In this document: one piece after another, positions 22,111 through 31,226 of the stretch
Layout of the letters: every line of letters begins with the position of its first letter
How positions within the stretch are numbered: position 1 is the stretch's first letter
Assembly (NCBI GenBank): GCA_017395555.1
Contig: JAFPUE010000127.1
Coordinates: 1-38,976, forward strand
Direction: 5' to 3'
Length of the DNA: 38,976 nt
DNA from: Ruminiclostridium sp.
Lineage (GTDB): Bacteria > Bacillota > Clostridia > Oscillospirales > Ruminococcaceae
Translations under genes and position numbers: made by a program
The notes under the pieces: model-generated
Databases searched by the model: none
The model's input: only the letters and a program-made list of their open reading frames with translations
Told to the model about the DNA's origin: nothing

Positions 22111-23883
22111 ATGGAAAAGGAACAGTTTTTGGAAGTTTACAGGCATTCTCTTGCCCACATTCTCGCAAAAGCAGTTATCGAGCTCTACGGCAAGGAAGTC
22201 CAGTACGCGATCGGTCCGCAGATCGCAGACGGTTTCTACTATGATTTCACATTCCCGGAGGGCGTTAGCGTAACAAACGAGGATTTCCCGAAGATAGAGG
22301 ACAAGATGCGCGAGATCATCAAGCGCCGCGAGGACTGGAAGAGAGTTGAGATATCCAAGGCGGAGGCTTCGGAATTATTTGCTTCGCAGAAATTCAAGAA
22401 AGAGATAATCGACGGACTTTCCGACGATGAGACTATCACCGCGTACTGGACAGGCGATGATTATATAGACCTGTGCAGAGGCCCTCACGTTGACAACTCG
22501 CAGGAGCTTATGGGAGCGGCTTTCGAGCTCAGAAGCGTTTCCGGTGCGTATTGGAGAGGCGACGAAAAGAACGACAGCCTCACCCGTATCTATGCTTACG
22601 CTTTCCCGGATAAGGCTGCGCTCAAAGCACACAAGCAGCTGATAAAGGAAGCCCTCGAACGCGATCACAAGAAGATCGGCAAGGAGCTGGAGCTCTTTAT
22701 GTTTGACCACACCGCGCCCGGTATGCCGTACTGGCTGCCGAGAGGGTGGAAGCTGTTCAACGCGCTGCTTTCCTACTGGAGAGAGGTCCACGAGAACCAC
22801 GGCTACACCGAGATCGCAGGTCCCGTTATCTCCAAGAAGGAACTGTGGGTAACCTCCGGTCACTGGGCTCACTACATGGACGGTATGTTCATTATCCCCG
22901 GCGAGAACGAGGACGATCCCGACACCTACGCGCTCAAACCGATGAACTGCCCCAACGCCATAAAGGTTTACATGAACAGACAGCGCTCGTATAAGGAGCT
23001 GCCTATCAGGATCAATCAGGTGGATACCATTCACCGCAAGGAGAAATCCGGCGAGCTGAACGGTCTGTTCCGTGTGCAGCTCTTCCGCCAGGACGACGCA
23101 CATATCCTTGTTACCGAGGAGCAGATCGGCGATGAGATCATGGATATAATGAGCATCGCGAAGGAGCTTTACGACACATTCGGCCTCACCTACACCGCAG
23201 AGCTTTCCACACGTCCCGACGACTATATGGGCGACATAAACGTATGGAACAAGGCGGAGGAAGACCTTAAGGAGATACTCGAAAACGTATTCGGCAAGGA
23301 CGGCTACGAGCTCAACGAGGGTGACGGTGCATTCTACGGACCGAAGATAGACCTCAAGATGAAGGACGCGCTCGGCAGAGAGTGGCAGACCGGTACTATC
23401 CAGCTTGACTTCCAGCTCCCGCTCAACTTCAACATGAAGTATATCGCACAGGACGGCTCCGAGAAGCAGCCGGTAATGATACACCGCGCTATATTCGGCT
23501 CGTTCGAGCGTTTTATCGGCGTTATCACCGAGAACTACAAGGGAATGTTCCCGTTCTGGCTCAACCCGTATCAGGTAGCTGTGGTGCCGATCAGAACCGA
23601 GCACAACGAGTATGCGAAGAAGGTATTCGCCGCGCTGAAAAAGGCGGGCATCAGAGTCGAAGCGGATTACGCCGACGACAACATGAACAACAAGATCAAG
23701 CGCTTCAAGGCGTTCAAAGATCCGTATATCGCTGTCGTAGGCGACAACGAAGCCGCAAACAACACGGTATCGCTGAATATCCGCGGCAACAAGAAGCTGG
23801 GCGACGTTCCGCTCGACAAGTTCATTGAGATGTGCGTCAAGATGAACGAGGAGAAGTCGCTGGAGCTTATAGACACTTTGTGA
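22111..23883 (+). CDS. thrS: Threonyl-tRNA synthetase lacking the TGS domain
   Basis: This is a class II aminoacyl-tRNA synthetase that charges tRNA-Thr. The start at 22111 was chosen because GGAGG lies just upstream and upstream codons fall in the promoter leader. At 590 residues it is ~50 shorter than the usual bacterial enzyme. It begins directly with the editing domain: H12-S-L-A-H16 is the HxxxH motif, and LCRGPHV provides the later Cys/His. The catalytic core follows (MNCPNA, then FRVQLFRQDDAH as motif 2, and IHRAIFGSFERFIG as motif 3). The anticodon-binding domain is at the end (YQVAVVPIRTEHNEYA onward). The N-terminal TGS domain is absent rather than lost by frameshift, since no TGS-like sequence precedes the start. 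Confidence 0.95.
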   Translation: MEKEQFLEVYRHSLAHILAKAVIELYGKEVQYAIGPQIADGFYYDFTFPEGVSVTNEDFPKIEDKMREIIKRREDWKRVEISKAEASELFASQKFKKEIIDGLSDDETITAYWTGDDYIDLCRGPHVDNSQELMGAAFELRSVSGAYWRGDEKNDSLTRIYAYAFPDKAALKAHKQLIKEALERDHKKIGKELELFMFDHTAPGMPYWLPRGWKLFNALLSYWREVHENHGYTEIAGPVISKKELWVTSGHWAHYMDGMFIIPGENEDDPDTYALKPMNCPNAIKVYMNRQRSYKELPIRINQVDTIHRKEKSGELNGLFRVQLFRQDDAHILVTEEQIGDEIMDIMSIAKELYDTFGLTYTAELSTRPDDYMGDINVWNKAEEDLKEILENVFGKDGYELNEGDGAFYGPKIDLKMKDALGREWQTGTIQLDFQLPLNFNMKYIAQDGSEKQPVMIHRAIFGSFERFIGVITENYKGMFPFWLNPYQVAVVPIRTEHNEYAKKVFAALKKAGIRVEADYADDNMNNKIKRFKAFKDPYIAVVGDNEAANNTVSLNIRGNKKLGDVPLDKFIEMCVKMNEEKSLELIDTL

Positions 23884-23992
23884 GCCAACAAGTTGTCTCA
23901 CAAAGCCGAGAACAGGGCTCTGCCCTTTTCTCGGGCTCTTTACCCGCACCGCTTTTTGGAAAAGCGGCGGGAAAACAAATAAGGAGCTTTAT

Positions 23993-24334
23993 GTGAAAAA
24001 CGAAGTTAAAGAGTATCTGTCCGAGGTTGAGATACGGCTTAAAGACAAGGACGGCATTGACGAAGTGTTTTTGTCGGAAATGCTGACCCGGATAGGGTTT
24101 TATCAGCACGAGCGGCTCGTTCATCTGATAGTGACGATGACGTTCGCGATAATGACGGTGCTTGCGTTCTTTATGCTCGTTACCGCGTATTCCCTCCCCG
24201 CCCTGCTGCTGTCGCTGCTGTTCCTCGGACTCGTGATACCGTATATCGCGCATTACTACTTCCTCGAAAACAGCGTGCAGAAGCTGTATAAGCTGTATTA
24301 CCGGGCGCTGGATATCGCAAGGACAAAACAATAA
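23993..24334 (+). CDS. Small two-helix membrane protein of unknown function
   Basis: The 113-residue product starts at GTG (23993), 6 nt after an AAGGAG box; the overlapping ATG at 23991 meets a stop at once. Residues 1-40 are charged and probably helical. Two adjacent hydrophobic segments (~42-65 and ~67-90) form a membrane hairpin, and a Lys/Tyr/Arg-rich tail follows. I recognise no family. It is co-directional with thrS after a 109-bp gap that holds small hairpins, and a weak terminator follows. Confidence 0.7.
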   Translation: MKNEVKEYLSEVEIRLKDKDGIDEVFLSEMLTRIGFYQHERLVHLIVTMTFAIMTVLAFFMLVTAYSLPALLLSLLFLGLVIPYIAHYYFLENSVQKLYKLYYRALDIARTKQ

Positions 24335-24341
24335 CAGGAAA

Positions 24342-24376
24342 GACCGCTGAAACTGACAATTACAGCGGTCTGTTAT
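24342..24376 (+). terminator. Probable terminator after the small membrane protein
   Basis: The 8-bp stem GACCGCTG/CAGCGGTC (24342-24349 with 24363-24370) is followed by TGTTATTA. The T-tract is interrupted, so the call is tentative. Confidence 0.55.
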
Positions 24377-24410
24377 TATGTGATGTGACTTTCAAATCTC
24401 CGTGGTACGG

Positions 24411-24503
24411 GATTTATTTAGGGGGTCAAGACCCCTTTTTTAAAGGGGGATTGCGGGGGGGAGGGGGGCAGAGCCCCCGTCTCGAATCTCTCAAATCTCT
24501 CTC
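24411..24503 (-). repeat. Dispersed G/C-rich hairpin repeat downstream of the ydcF-like gene (copy B)
   Basis: The stretch contains a CAAGACCCC...GGGGGATTG stem-loop (24427-24453), a G-run, then GGGGGC-AGA-GCCCCC as a second stem, then TCTCAAA-type words. Block order and wording match 4889-5016. It abuts the stop of a minus-strand gene, as copy A does. Confidence 0.65.
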
Positions 24504-25317
24504 AAAACAGAAAATCACGAGTTACTGCGAAGATCTCACGGAGCCAATAGCTTGGCATGGTCTTGATGACAGGTGCGGGGTCGGGGTAGATGCCGGAAGC
24601 GTGGAGCCCGTTGAGCTGCGCCTGCCGGACGCCGCGGAAGATATGATAGCACTCGCTGACGACGACAACGTCCTTCGGCAAGCCGTTCTCTTCGATCATC
24701 TGTGCAGCAAAGCGTATATTTTCCTCGGTATTGGTCGATGTGTCCTCGACATATATCCTGTCCGGGGCGATGCCGTACTGCACAAGATACTTGCGGATAC
24801 ACTCCGCCTCGGACATAGCCTCCTTCTCGCCCTGCCCGCCGGTCGCCACGCATACCGCGCCGGGGTGCGCGCTCAGGTATTCCTCCGCTCTGCCGATACG
24901 CAGCGCAAGCATGGGCGAGGGCTCACCGTCGAGCACCATACAGCCGAGCACTATCACCGTCTGCGGAGTTCCCTGTGACGACACTGCGATTGCCTTTTCT
25001 TCTCCGCTGAACATCTCGGACACGATAAATCCGGAAATTACGCCGCAGTACAGCACAAAGACGAGCTGCAGGACCGCAATGACCTTTGCCGTGATGCGCA
25101 GGGGCTTTTTCTTTTTTAAAAACGGGTACATTATAACGAGAAGTATCACGCTCCCGCAGTAGATGCTTCCGAGCACATTTCCGTGATTTATCTGATTAAG
25201 ACTTATCGTATAGAGAAACGTGTAAAGCAGGAATGCGCACGCGGTAGCGGCTATGATACGCAGTACCGCAAATGTGATATCAAGCGCTTTGTTGGGTGGT
25301 TTGTCCATGACACTCAC
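24502..25317 (-). CDS. YdcF/SanA-like DUF218 membrane protein
   Basis: The 271-residue protein has three hydrophobic segments in its first ~110 residues and then a DUF218 domain. Family marks are VIVLGCMVLDGEPSPMLALR, VATGGQGEKEAMSEAE, a conserved acidic VEDTSTNTEENIRFA block, and VVVSECYHIFRGVRQAQ. DUF218 proteins are membrane-anchored and linked to envelope functions in other bacteria, with biochemistry unsettled. The start is GTG at 25317: it overlaps the dapL stop in GTGA, which suggests translational coupling; ATG at 25308 is the alternative. Coupling to dapL, which makes a peptidoglycan precursor, fits an envelope role (inference). Confidence 0.88.
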   Translation of the reverse strand: MSVMDKPPNKALDITFAVLRIIAATACAFLLYTFLYTISLNQINHGNVLGSIYCGSVILLVIMYPFLKKKKPLRITAKVIAVLQLVFVLYCGVISGFIVSEMFSGEEKAIAVSSQGTPQTVIVLGCMVLDGEPSPMLALRIGRAEEYLSAHPGAVCVATGGQGEKEAMSEAECIRKYLVQYGIAPDRIYVEDTSTNTEENIRFAAQMIEENGLPKDVVVVSECYHIFRGVRQAQLNGLHASGIYPDPAPVIKTMPSYWLREIFAVTRDFLF

Positions 25318-26519
25318 TTTCCGCAGAGTTTTCTGAATCTTTCCATGGCTTCCTTCGTATTTTCAAGCGTGTTGAACGCGGTAAGACGGAACCAGCCGTC
25401 GCCGTTCTTTCCGAAGCCTTCGCCGGGAGTGCCGACTACCTCCGCTTCGTTGAGCAGCTTGTCGAAGAATTCCCAGCTTCCCATGCCGAACGGGCATCTG
25501 AACCAGATGTACGGGCTGTTCTTGCCGCCGGTGTACTTGATACCGAGCTCGTCGAACGTGTCCGCCATGATCTTCGCGTTCTCCATGTACTTTTCTATAA
25601 CAGCCTTTGTCTGCTTCTGTCCCTCTTCGGTGAATACAGCCTCTGCCGCACGCTGAACCGGGTACGCAACACCGTTGAACTTGCTGCCCTCGCGGCGTAT
25701 CCACAGATCGCGGAAGCTGTGCTCCGTGCCGTCCGAGGACTTGATCATAAGCTCCTTCGGTATTACGGTATAGCCGCAGCGCACGCCGGTGAATCCCGCA
25801 GTCTTGGACAGCGAGCATATCTCGATAGCGCACTTTCTTGCGCCCTCTATCGCGAAGATCGAGTGCGGTATCTCGGGATCGTGTATAAATGCCTCATACG
25901 CGGAATCGTAGATTATAACCGCGTCATTTGCTGTCGCGTAATCCACCCATTCCTTAAGCTGCGCGGCAGTGTATGCCGAGCCGGTGGGGTTGTTCGGGGA
26001 GCAGAGATAGATGATGTCCGCTTTTACGTTCTTGTCGGGCATTGCCGCAAAGCCGTTGCTCTCGTCGGAGTTCGCGAATATTACCTTTCTGCCGCCCATG
26101 ACGTTCGCGTCAACATATACGGGGTATGCGGGGTCTGTGATAAGCACGGTGTTGTCAGCGGAGAGGATATCACCGATATTGCCGCAGTCCGACTTTGCGC
26201 CGTCGCTTATGAGCACTTCCTCGGGTGCGACATCCGCACCGTTCTTCTTGTAGTAGCCCGCTATCGCTTCACGCAGGAAGTCATAGCCGAGACCGCTGTC
26301 CTCGTAGCCGCGGAATGTCTCCTTCACGCCCATTTCCTCGGAAGCCTTCTTCATTGCCTCAACTACTGCGGGAACGAGCGGCAGTGTAACATCGCCGATA
26401 CCCATTCTGATTATCTTGTTGTCGGGGTGAGCGGCAATGTATTCACGCACGCGCTTGCCTATCTCTATAAAGAGGTAGCTTTTCTTTAAATTCAAAAAAT
26501 TTTCATTCATTCTTGCCAT
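25314..26519 (-). CDS. dapL: LL-diaminopimelate aminotransferase
   Basis: DapL is a PLP enzyme that converts tetrahydrodipicolinate directly to LL-diaminopimelate, using glutamate as the amino donor, for lysine and peptidoglycan synthesis. The 401-residue length fits. The N-terminus (NENFLNLKKSYLFIEIGKRV, then RMGIGDVTLPL) is characteristic of DapL among class I aminotransferases. The PLP lysine is K239 in CSLSKTAGFTGVRCGY, with N177-P-T and D205-x-x-Y208 also in place. The ATG follows AAAGGAC. The stop overlaps the start of the ydcF-like gene. Its promoter lies directly upstream. Confidence 0.95.
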   Translation of the reverse strand: MARMNENFLNLKKSYLFIEIGKRVREYIAAHPDNKIIRMGIGDVTLPLVPAVVEAMKKASEEMGVKETFRGYEDSGLGYDFLREAIAGYYKKNGADVAPEEVLISDGAKSDCGNIGDILSADNTVLITDPAYPVYVDANVMGGRKVIFANSDESNGFAAMPDKNVKADIIYLCSPNNPTGSAYTAAQLKEWVDYATANDAVIIYDSAYEAFIHDPEIPHSIFAIEGARKCAIEICSLSKTAGFTGVRCGYTVIPKELMIKSSDGTEHSFRDLWIRREGSKFNGVAYPVQRAAEAVFTEEGQKQTKAVIEKYMENAKIMADTFDELGIKYTGGKNSPYIWFRCPFGMGSWEFFDKLLNEAEVVGTPGEGFGKNGDGWFRLTAFNTLENTKEAMERFRKLCGK

Positions 26520-26561
26520 GATGGTTTGTCCTTTCGTTTACAGGATAGAATTTACTTATCC

Positions 26562-26589
26562 ATTATACCATAAATCAGCCATTTTGCAA
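26562..26589 (-). promoter_or_regulatory. Probable promoter of dapL
   Basis: On the minus strand, TTGCAA (26584-26589) lies 16 bp before TATAAT (26562-26567). Several TTGCAA words surround it. Confidence 0.75.
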
Positions 26590-26646
26590 ATAGTTTTTTG
26601 CAAAAAACCGGTAAATCTTGCAAGTTTTATTTTTTATTCATTCACA

Positions 26647-27924
26647 TCAGTCGAAAGTTGCACCGCTTTTTTCGAGAGCTTCGGCGATATCGACATCGAA
26701 CCATTCCCCGACGTCATCCTCTGTCGTTTTGAATAACGGATAAATTGTCAGACCGTCGGTACTGCCGTATTCGCATTTCGTGAATTTACCGTTCTCGTAT
26801 CTGTAACATTCTCCGCTTCCGGAGTCGATAAGGAATCTGCCGCCTACGGCATAGTACAGGTATGATGTCGATTCCGGATCCGGCATATACATCGGGATAA
26901 CATCATCGGGGTCACATTTTTTCAGCTTGTCGATATCTGCGGGATAGCCGGTAATTTCACGGTATTCGTTCGTTTCCGTGTCGAAGATCATAAACTGACT
27001 GATACCTTGCCAGCCGGTATATGACAGGAAGCAGCCCTGCTTGTAGAACCATATTCTGCTTGCATACAGCTCCTTGCATTCGCCGTCAACCACACCGAAC
27101 AGCGTGGTGTGTTCTGACACGCCCATAAATCCGTTTCCGCTGAGGTAGAACTGCTTGAAGTCCCCGTAGTCGAGCATAACAGCCATTTCCTCGTTAAGGA
27201 TATCCACCTGATCGACAATGCTCATCTCGCCGCTGCTGCTTTCAAATATCAGCTGCGTCGGGAAAAAAGCGTGCTGATTGTATGAAAGGTACGGATATTG
27301 AACGGCAAGGAAGCGTTCGGTCTTCCCGTCACCGTCGAAATCGTCCTCCCAACCCGCGACAAACCTCGGAATTATCTTTCCGTCGGAAATGAACGATTCG
27401 ACACCTTTTCCGTCAAAGCTCGTGTATGCGGTATTCCCTTCGGTGTCCTGCAGGAATGTATCTATGTTCTCCTCGCTTTCCTTGCAGCTGCCGCTTTCTA
27501 TGGTGAAGCGCACCGCCCGCTCCTGCACATCGGCGGGAATGTCGGACGGCTCTGGACCGCTGATAAACTCGTAGTCTATGAACCTGTTCGTCTGCATAAA
27601 CTCGTCATTCTGCGCCTTGAAAGAGTCTATCTTGTCGCGGAAGCGCTCGTCAACAAAATCGTCGATATAAAGCTTATCGGGAGCATTGCCGGACTCGTTC
27701 GGCTCCGGACTCGTTTCCGCCGCGATTGTAGTAGTTGCCTGCTCGGTTGCAGTTGTCGTTTCGGCAGCCGTGGTCTGTGCTGTGGTTGTCTCCGCTGCGG
27801 AAGTCGTAGTTTCGGCTGCTGTCGTAGTCTGCGCAGAAGTGGCTGTAATCTGCGAGCCGCCGCAGGCTCCGGCGGCAGCTATGAGCGCTGCAAGGGAGGC
27901 GCATAGTATTGCTCTTTTTTTCAT
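26647..27924 (-). CDS. Predicted lipoprotein of unknown function with Thr/Ala-rich linker
   Basis: The 425-residue product starts with a lipoprotein signal peptide ending AAAGAC, with C21 as the lipidated residue. A low-complexity Thr/Ala/Glu linker (~residues 26-80, ETTTSA-type words) likely spans the cell wall. The remaining ~340 residues are aromatic- and acid-rich with strand-like segments (for example FDGDGKTERFLAVQYPYLSY, then NGFMGVSEHTTLFGVVDGE). The DxDGDGKxE segment (about residue 196) resembles a calcium-binding or FG-GAP-like loop; I cannot name the family. GGAGGGG precedes the ATG and a good promoter lies upstream. No strong terminator was seen past the stop, so dapL may receive read-through. 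Confidence 0.8.
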   Translation of the reverse strand: MKKRAILCASLAALIAAAGACGGSQITATSAQTTTAAETTTSAAETTTAQTTAAETTTATEQATTTIAAETSPEPNESGNAPDKLYIDDFVDERFRDKIDSFKAQNDEFMQTNRFIDYEFISGPEPSDIPADVQERAVRFTIESGSCKESEENIDTFLQDTEGNTAYTSFDGKGVESFISDGKIIPRFVAGWEDDFDGDGKTERFLAVQYPYLSYNQHAFFPTQLIFESSSGEMSIVDQVDILNEEMAVMLDYGDFKQFYLSGNGFMGVSEHTTLFGVVDGECKELYASRIWFYKQGCFLSYTGWQGISQFMIFDTETNEYREITGYPADIDKLKKCDPDDVIPMYMPDPESTSYLYYAVGGRFLIDSGSGECYRYENGKFTKCEYGSTDGLTIYPLFKTTEDDVGEWFDVDIAEALEKSGATFD

Positions 27925-27975
27925 AAAATCCCCTCCGGTTTTAAATATGGGTTTTTAGAGGTTCCCATATGTATA

Positions 27976-28004
27976 ATTATATCACAATGCCGATAGCTTT
28001 TCAA
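27976..28004 (-). promoter_or_regulatory. Promoter of the Thr-linker lipoprotein
   Basis: On the minus strand, TTGAAA (27999-28004) lies 17 bp before TATAAT (27976-27981), about 50 bp before the start codon. Confidence 0.82.
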
Positions 28005-28074
28005 TACCTGCGGCGATTATCCACGCCCCGTCCTGTCAATAATAAAATCGAAACGACATAAGGGGGTAACACAA

Positions 28075-28713
28075 ATGACACCAAAGGAAAAGCTGCTCGA
28101 CATATCAATGCTTCTCGGCACTGCCGCGGCGGTACTTATATCGGCTTTTGCGGGATTTGCGAAGGAATGTGACGAAATGAAGGAGCGCACGTTCAGGCTC
28201 CATATTCTCGCAAACTCCGACTCCGCCTACGATCAGCGGATAAAATACGAGCTGCGGGATCACATAGTCGATGAGCTCGGCACGGTGTTTTCTTCCTGCG
28301 AAACAAAGGATGAGACAAAGGCACTCGCACAGCGCAACCTCCCGTACATCGAGCAGCGGGCGAATGAATTTCTGCAGAGCCGGGGCTGCGAATATACGGC
28401 GGTCTGCACTGTATGCGAGGACGAGTTCCCGACGAGGGTATATGAGGACTATACTCTCCCGTCCGGCAGATATGACGCGCTTCGTATCGTGATCGGCGAC
28501 GGGAACGGGAAAAACTGGTGGTGCGTGCTGTACCCGTCGGTGTGCGTGAGCGCGGCTTCGGCAGTAACGGGAACGCTTCCTGCGCGGACACTTTACGAGA
28601 ACAGAAAAGCCGCCGACAGAATGACTGCCGACAGCCTTATTGACCGTCACGACGGGATAGAGTACCGCTTCGCGCTTTACGATATCATTCGCTCGCTGTT
28701 TTTCAGCCCGTGA
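28075..28713 (+). CDS. spoIIR: Stage II sporulation protein R (SpoIIR)
   Basis: SpoIIR is the forespore signal secreted into the intermembrane space that triggers SpoIIGA to process pro-sigma-E in the mother cell. The 212-residue product has an N-terminal hydrophobic anchor (LLGTAAAVLISAFAGFA), then the family hallmarks FRLHILANSDSAYDQRIKYELRD and LPSGRYDALRIVIGDGNGKNWWCVLYPSVC. AAGGGGG precedes the ATG. No sigma-A promoter is obvious, as expected for a forespore (sigma-F) gene, but I could not define a sigma-F site either. Its 3' end overlaps the convergent cysteine desulfurase gene by 11 bp. Confidence 0.93.
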   Translation: MTPKEKLLDISMLLGTAAAVLISAFAGFAKECDEMKERTFRLHILANSDSAYDQRIKYELRDHIVDELGTVFSSCETKDETKALAQRNLPYIEQRANEFLQSRGCEYTAVCTVCEDEFPTRVYEDYTLPSGRYDALRIVIGDGNGKNWWCVLYPSVCVSAASAVTGTLPARTLYENRKAADRMTADSLIDRHDGIEYRFALYDIIRSLFFSP

Positions 28714-29857
28714 GCGCCCGCAGCTTTTCGACAACACCGGGCAGTACGCGTATCAGCTCGTCGATCTCCGCTTCCGTAGTGTACGATGACATCGTTATGC
28801 GCACGGAGCTCCGCGCTTCGCTGCTGTCAAGCCCGATCGCGGTCAGGACATGAGACGGTTCGAGCGAGCCTGACGTACACGCCGAGCCGCTTGATACCGC
28901 GATACCGAGCAAGTCAAGCTGCAATATCAGCGCTTCGCCCTCTATGCCCGCAAATGAGAAATTCACGTTCGACGCGAGGCGCTTTTCGCGGTCTCCGTTG
29001 AGCCGTGCGCCGCTTATCTTCGATATCTCCGATATCAGCTTATCCCGCAGCGGCAGCAGCTTTCCGTTCTTTCCGGCAATACTCTCCGCCGCGGCACGCA
29101 CCGCTTCCGCGAGACCGACGATACCGGCGATATTCTCCGTACCGGCACGCTTGCCGGACTGCTGCGCTCCGCCGAGGATAAACGGACGCAGCTCCGCGGA
29201 ATTTCGAGCGTACAACAGTCCCGTGCCTTTCATGGCGTGTATCTTGTGACCCGACAGCGACAGCATATCTATATTCATTTCGCGCACATTAATCGGGATA
29301 TTTCCGAATGCCTGCACCGCGTCGGTGTGAAAAATCACCCCGCGTTCACGGCACAGCGCGCCGATCTCGGATATCGGCTGTATCGTGCCGATCTCGTTGT
29401 TCGCCGCCATTACCGTGACAAGCGCGGTGTCGTCCGTGAGCGATTTTTCGACATCGGATACGCGGACAATGCCGTTTTCGTAAACCGGCAGGTATGTAAT
29501 GCGGAAGCCGCGTTTTTCGAGGGCTTTCAGCGGTTCGAGCACAGCGTGATGCTCGAAAGCCGAGGCTATGATGTGACGCTTTCCCTTTGCCGCTCCGCGC
29601 TCCGCCGCCGAGAAAACGGCTTGGTTGTCGCTCTCGGTGCCGCCGCTCGTGAAGAATATGTCCCGGCTCTCACAGCCGAGTATTTCCGCGCACTGCGCCC
29701 TCGCCTTGTTCAGCGCGATCGCGCTTTTCCTGCCGAGAGAATAGACGGAGGACGCGTTGCCGTATCCGTCCTTCAGCCACGGCAGCATCGCGTCAAGCAC
29801 ATTATCGCTTATCTTGGTTGTCGCGGCATTGTCGAGATATATCCTTGTTTCGCTCAT
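28703..29857 (-). CDS. Cysteine desulfurase (NifS/IscS family)
   Basis: This PLP enzyme moves sulfur from cysteine to an active-site cysteine persulfide for Fe-S clusters, tRNA thiolation or thiamine. The 384-residue length fits. Marks are the N-terminal YLDNAATTK, the FTSGGTESDNQA loop, the PLP lysine K205 in LSGHKIHAMKGTG, and the persulfide cysteine C327 in SSGSACTSG. GGAG precedes the ATG. It is the last gene of a same-strand series (transporter, pheS, pheT, foldase) after a 146-bp gap. No iscU or thiI neighbour lies in the window, so the sulfur acceptor is open. Confidence 0.93.
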   Translation of the reverse strand: MSETRIYLDNAATTKISDNVLDAMLPWLKDGYGNASSVYSLGRKSAIALNKARAQCAEILGCESRDIFFTSGGTESDNQAVFSAAERGAAKGKRHIIASAFEHHAVLEPLKALEKRGFRITYLPVYENGIVRVSDVEKSLTDDTALVTVMAANNEIGTIQPISEIGALCRERGVIFHTDAVQAFGNIPINVREMNIDMLSLSGHKIHAMKGTGLLYARNSAELRPFILGGAQQSGKRAGTENIAGIVGLAEAVRAAAESIAGKNGKLLPLRDKLISEISKISGARLNGDREKRLASNVNFSFAGIEGEALILQLDLLGIAVSSGSACTSGSLEPSHVLTAIGLDSSEARSSVRITMSSYTTEAEIDELIRVLPGVVEKLRALTG

Positions 29858-30003
29858 ATTCTTCTCCGTAAAGATACCGCCTCCCCCAGGAATACCGGAG
29901 AAGGCGTTGCTTTATTCATACTGTTTGCCGATTGATCGGAACGCTCCGAATTACGTCACGATTCAGATCCGTCCGCGTAGCGGATAACAATAATTATCAA
30001 TTA

Positions 30004-31200
30004 TTAAAAGTCAAGCAGCTTGTCTATCTTATACATGCTCTTCGAGCTGTCCTCTGTAAGCGAGTAGCCCGCTCCCGTTGACTTTACCTTTTCGGTGAAT
30101 TCGTCGGATTTGAGAGATGTGCGTATGCTGTCCACGGTTCCCTTTGTGATCTCGGTCATTGTGAGAATATCGAGCTTCTGTACAACATAAACGTGCTCGT
30201 GATCCTCGCCCTCTTCCTTAACGGTGATGACCTTGACGTCGCCGTTGTTCATCTCAAATACCTGCTTAACAAACTCCTCGGAGGGAACATCGCTGTCCTT
30301 CTCGATTATCTGCACGAGCGAATCCTTCTCTGCAACCTCAACCTGCTGTACTTCAACCTCGGGAGTTTCTGTGCTTTCTGCTGCCGCGTCTGTGTTTTCG
30401 GCAGTCTCGCCCTCTGCGCTCTCGGCTGCTGCCGCCGCATCCGCTGCCGCCTGTGCGGCTTCCTCGGCTGCGTCCTGATATGCAAGCGCCTGTGCGTAAT
30501 CGCGGTAAACGTCCTCGTAGGTCTCACCCGACGCTATCCTGTCGGCAAAAGCCTGTGCGCTGTCGCCGCTTTCGAGCTCATAGGGGAAGAAGTTGACCGT
30601 CGCATAATCGGAAACGAGCTTTGCGTTTATTTCTTCCTGCGTAGCCGCGAGCTCTCCGCCCTCACCGTAAAGGTGATCGAAAAGCTGCGAGCGCTTCGAG
30701 CTCTCGATCTGAACGTCCTTGAAGGACTGCTCGCCGATTCCGAGACCCTCGTAATACTCGCCGAGTATGCTAACGCCGTAGTAATACTGCGCATACATAT
30801 TCTCCTCTGTCCACGCCTGCTTTACATTCGAGTTTATCTTTGCGGTCTCGTCCTCCGGCAGTGTCAGCCCGTACTGGTCAAAAAGTCTGTTGACTGCAAC
30901 ATAATTGCGGCAGTTCTCTATCGTCTTGTCGTTTACCCAGTCGGAAAAGCTCTTTCCCTCAACTGTCTGCGAGAGGTAGCTGAAACCGTCCGCGCTCGTG
31001 TCGAGATCGGGCTGCTCGTCGCTCAGCTTGCTGACCGCTTCACCTACGGCATTCTGCTGTTCGAGCACATATATGCCCGCCCTTATCTTCTCGCCGTCTA
31101 TCGTGAGCGGGTATGTCTGCGAGAACGCGCACGATGCGGAGCCCGCGATAAGCGCGCCGCAAAGCACGGTAAGGAGAGTATTCCTTATTGATCTTCTCAT
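30004..31200 (-). CDS. PrsA/SurA-like extracytoplasmic foldase lipoprotein
   Basis: The 398-residue protein has a short basic start, a hydrophobic segment and C24 in GSASC, a loose lipobox. Residues ~30-230 are helix-rich and resemble the SurA/PrsA/trigger-factor chaperone domain (NRLFDQYGLTLPEDE, then YGVSILGEYYEGLGIGEQSF). An Ala/Glu/Thr low-complexity insert (~240-295) follows. The final ~100 residues have a reduced parvulin-like pattern (SEEFVKQVFEMNNGDVKVI, then HVYVVQKLD) but lack a convincing complete PPIase core. It probably assists folding of exported proteins. It lies 26 bp past pheT, so it is co-transcribed. A chaperone without isomerase activity is my preferred reading. Confidence 0.65.
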   Translation of the reverse strand: MRRSIRNTLLTVLCGALIAGSASCAFSQTYPLTIDGEKIRAGIYVLEQQNAVGEAVSKLSDEQPDLDTSADGFSYLSQTVEGKSFSDWVNDKTIENCRNYVAVNRLFDQYGLTLPEDETAKINSNVKQAWTEENMYAQYYYGVSILGEYYEGLGIGEQSFKDVQIESSKRSQLFDHLYGEGGELAATQEEINAKLVSDYATVNFFPYELESGDSAQAFADRIASGETYEDVYRDYAQALAYQDAAEEAAQAAADAAAAAESAEGETAENTDAAAESTETPEVEVQQVEVAEKDSLVQIIEKDSDVPSEEFVKQVFEMNNGDVKVITVKEEGEDHEHVYVVQKLDILTMTEITKGTVDSIRTSLKSDEFTEKVKSTGAGYSLTEDSSKSMYKIDKLLDF

Positions 31201-31226
31201 TCTTATCTTCCTTTCTTTTCTTGTAT

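Noticed and set aside
28703..28713. Convergent overlap of spoIIR and the cysteine desulfurase as a regulatory antisense device
   Set aside because: An 11-bp tail-to-tail overlap is common in compact genomes and nothing further supports regulation.
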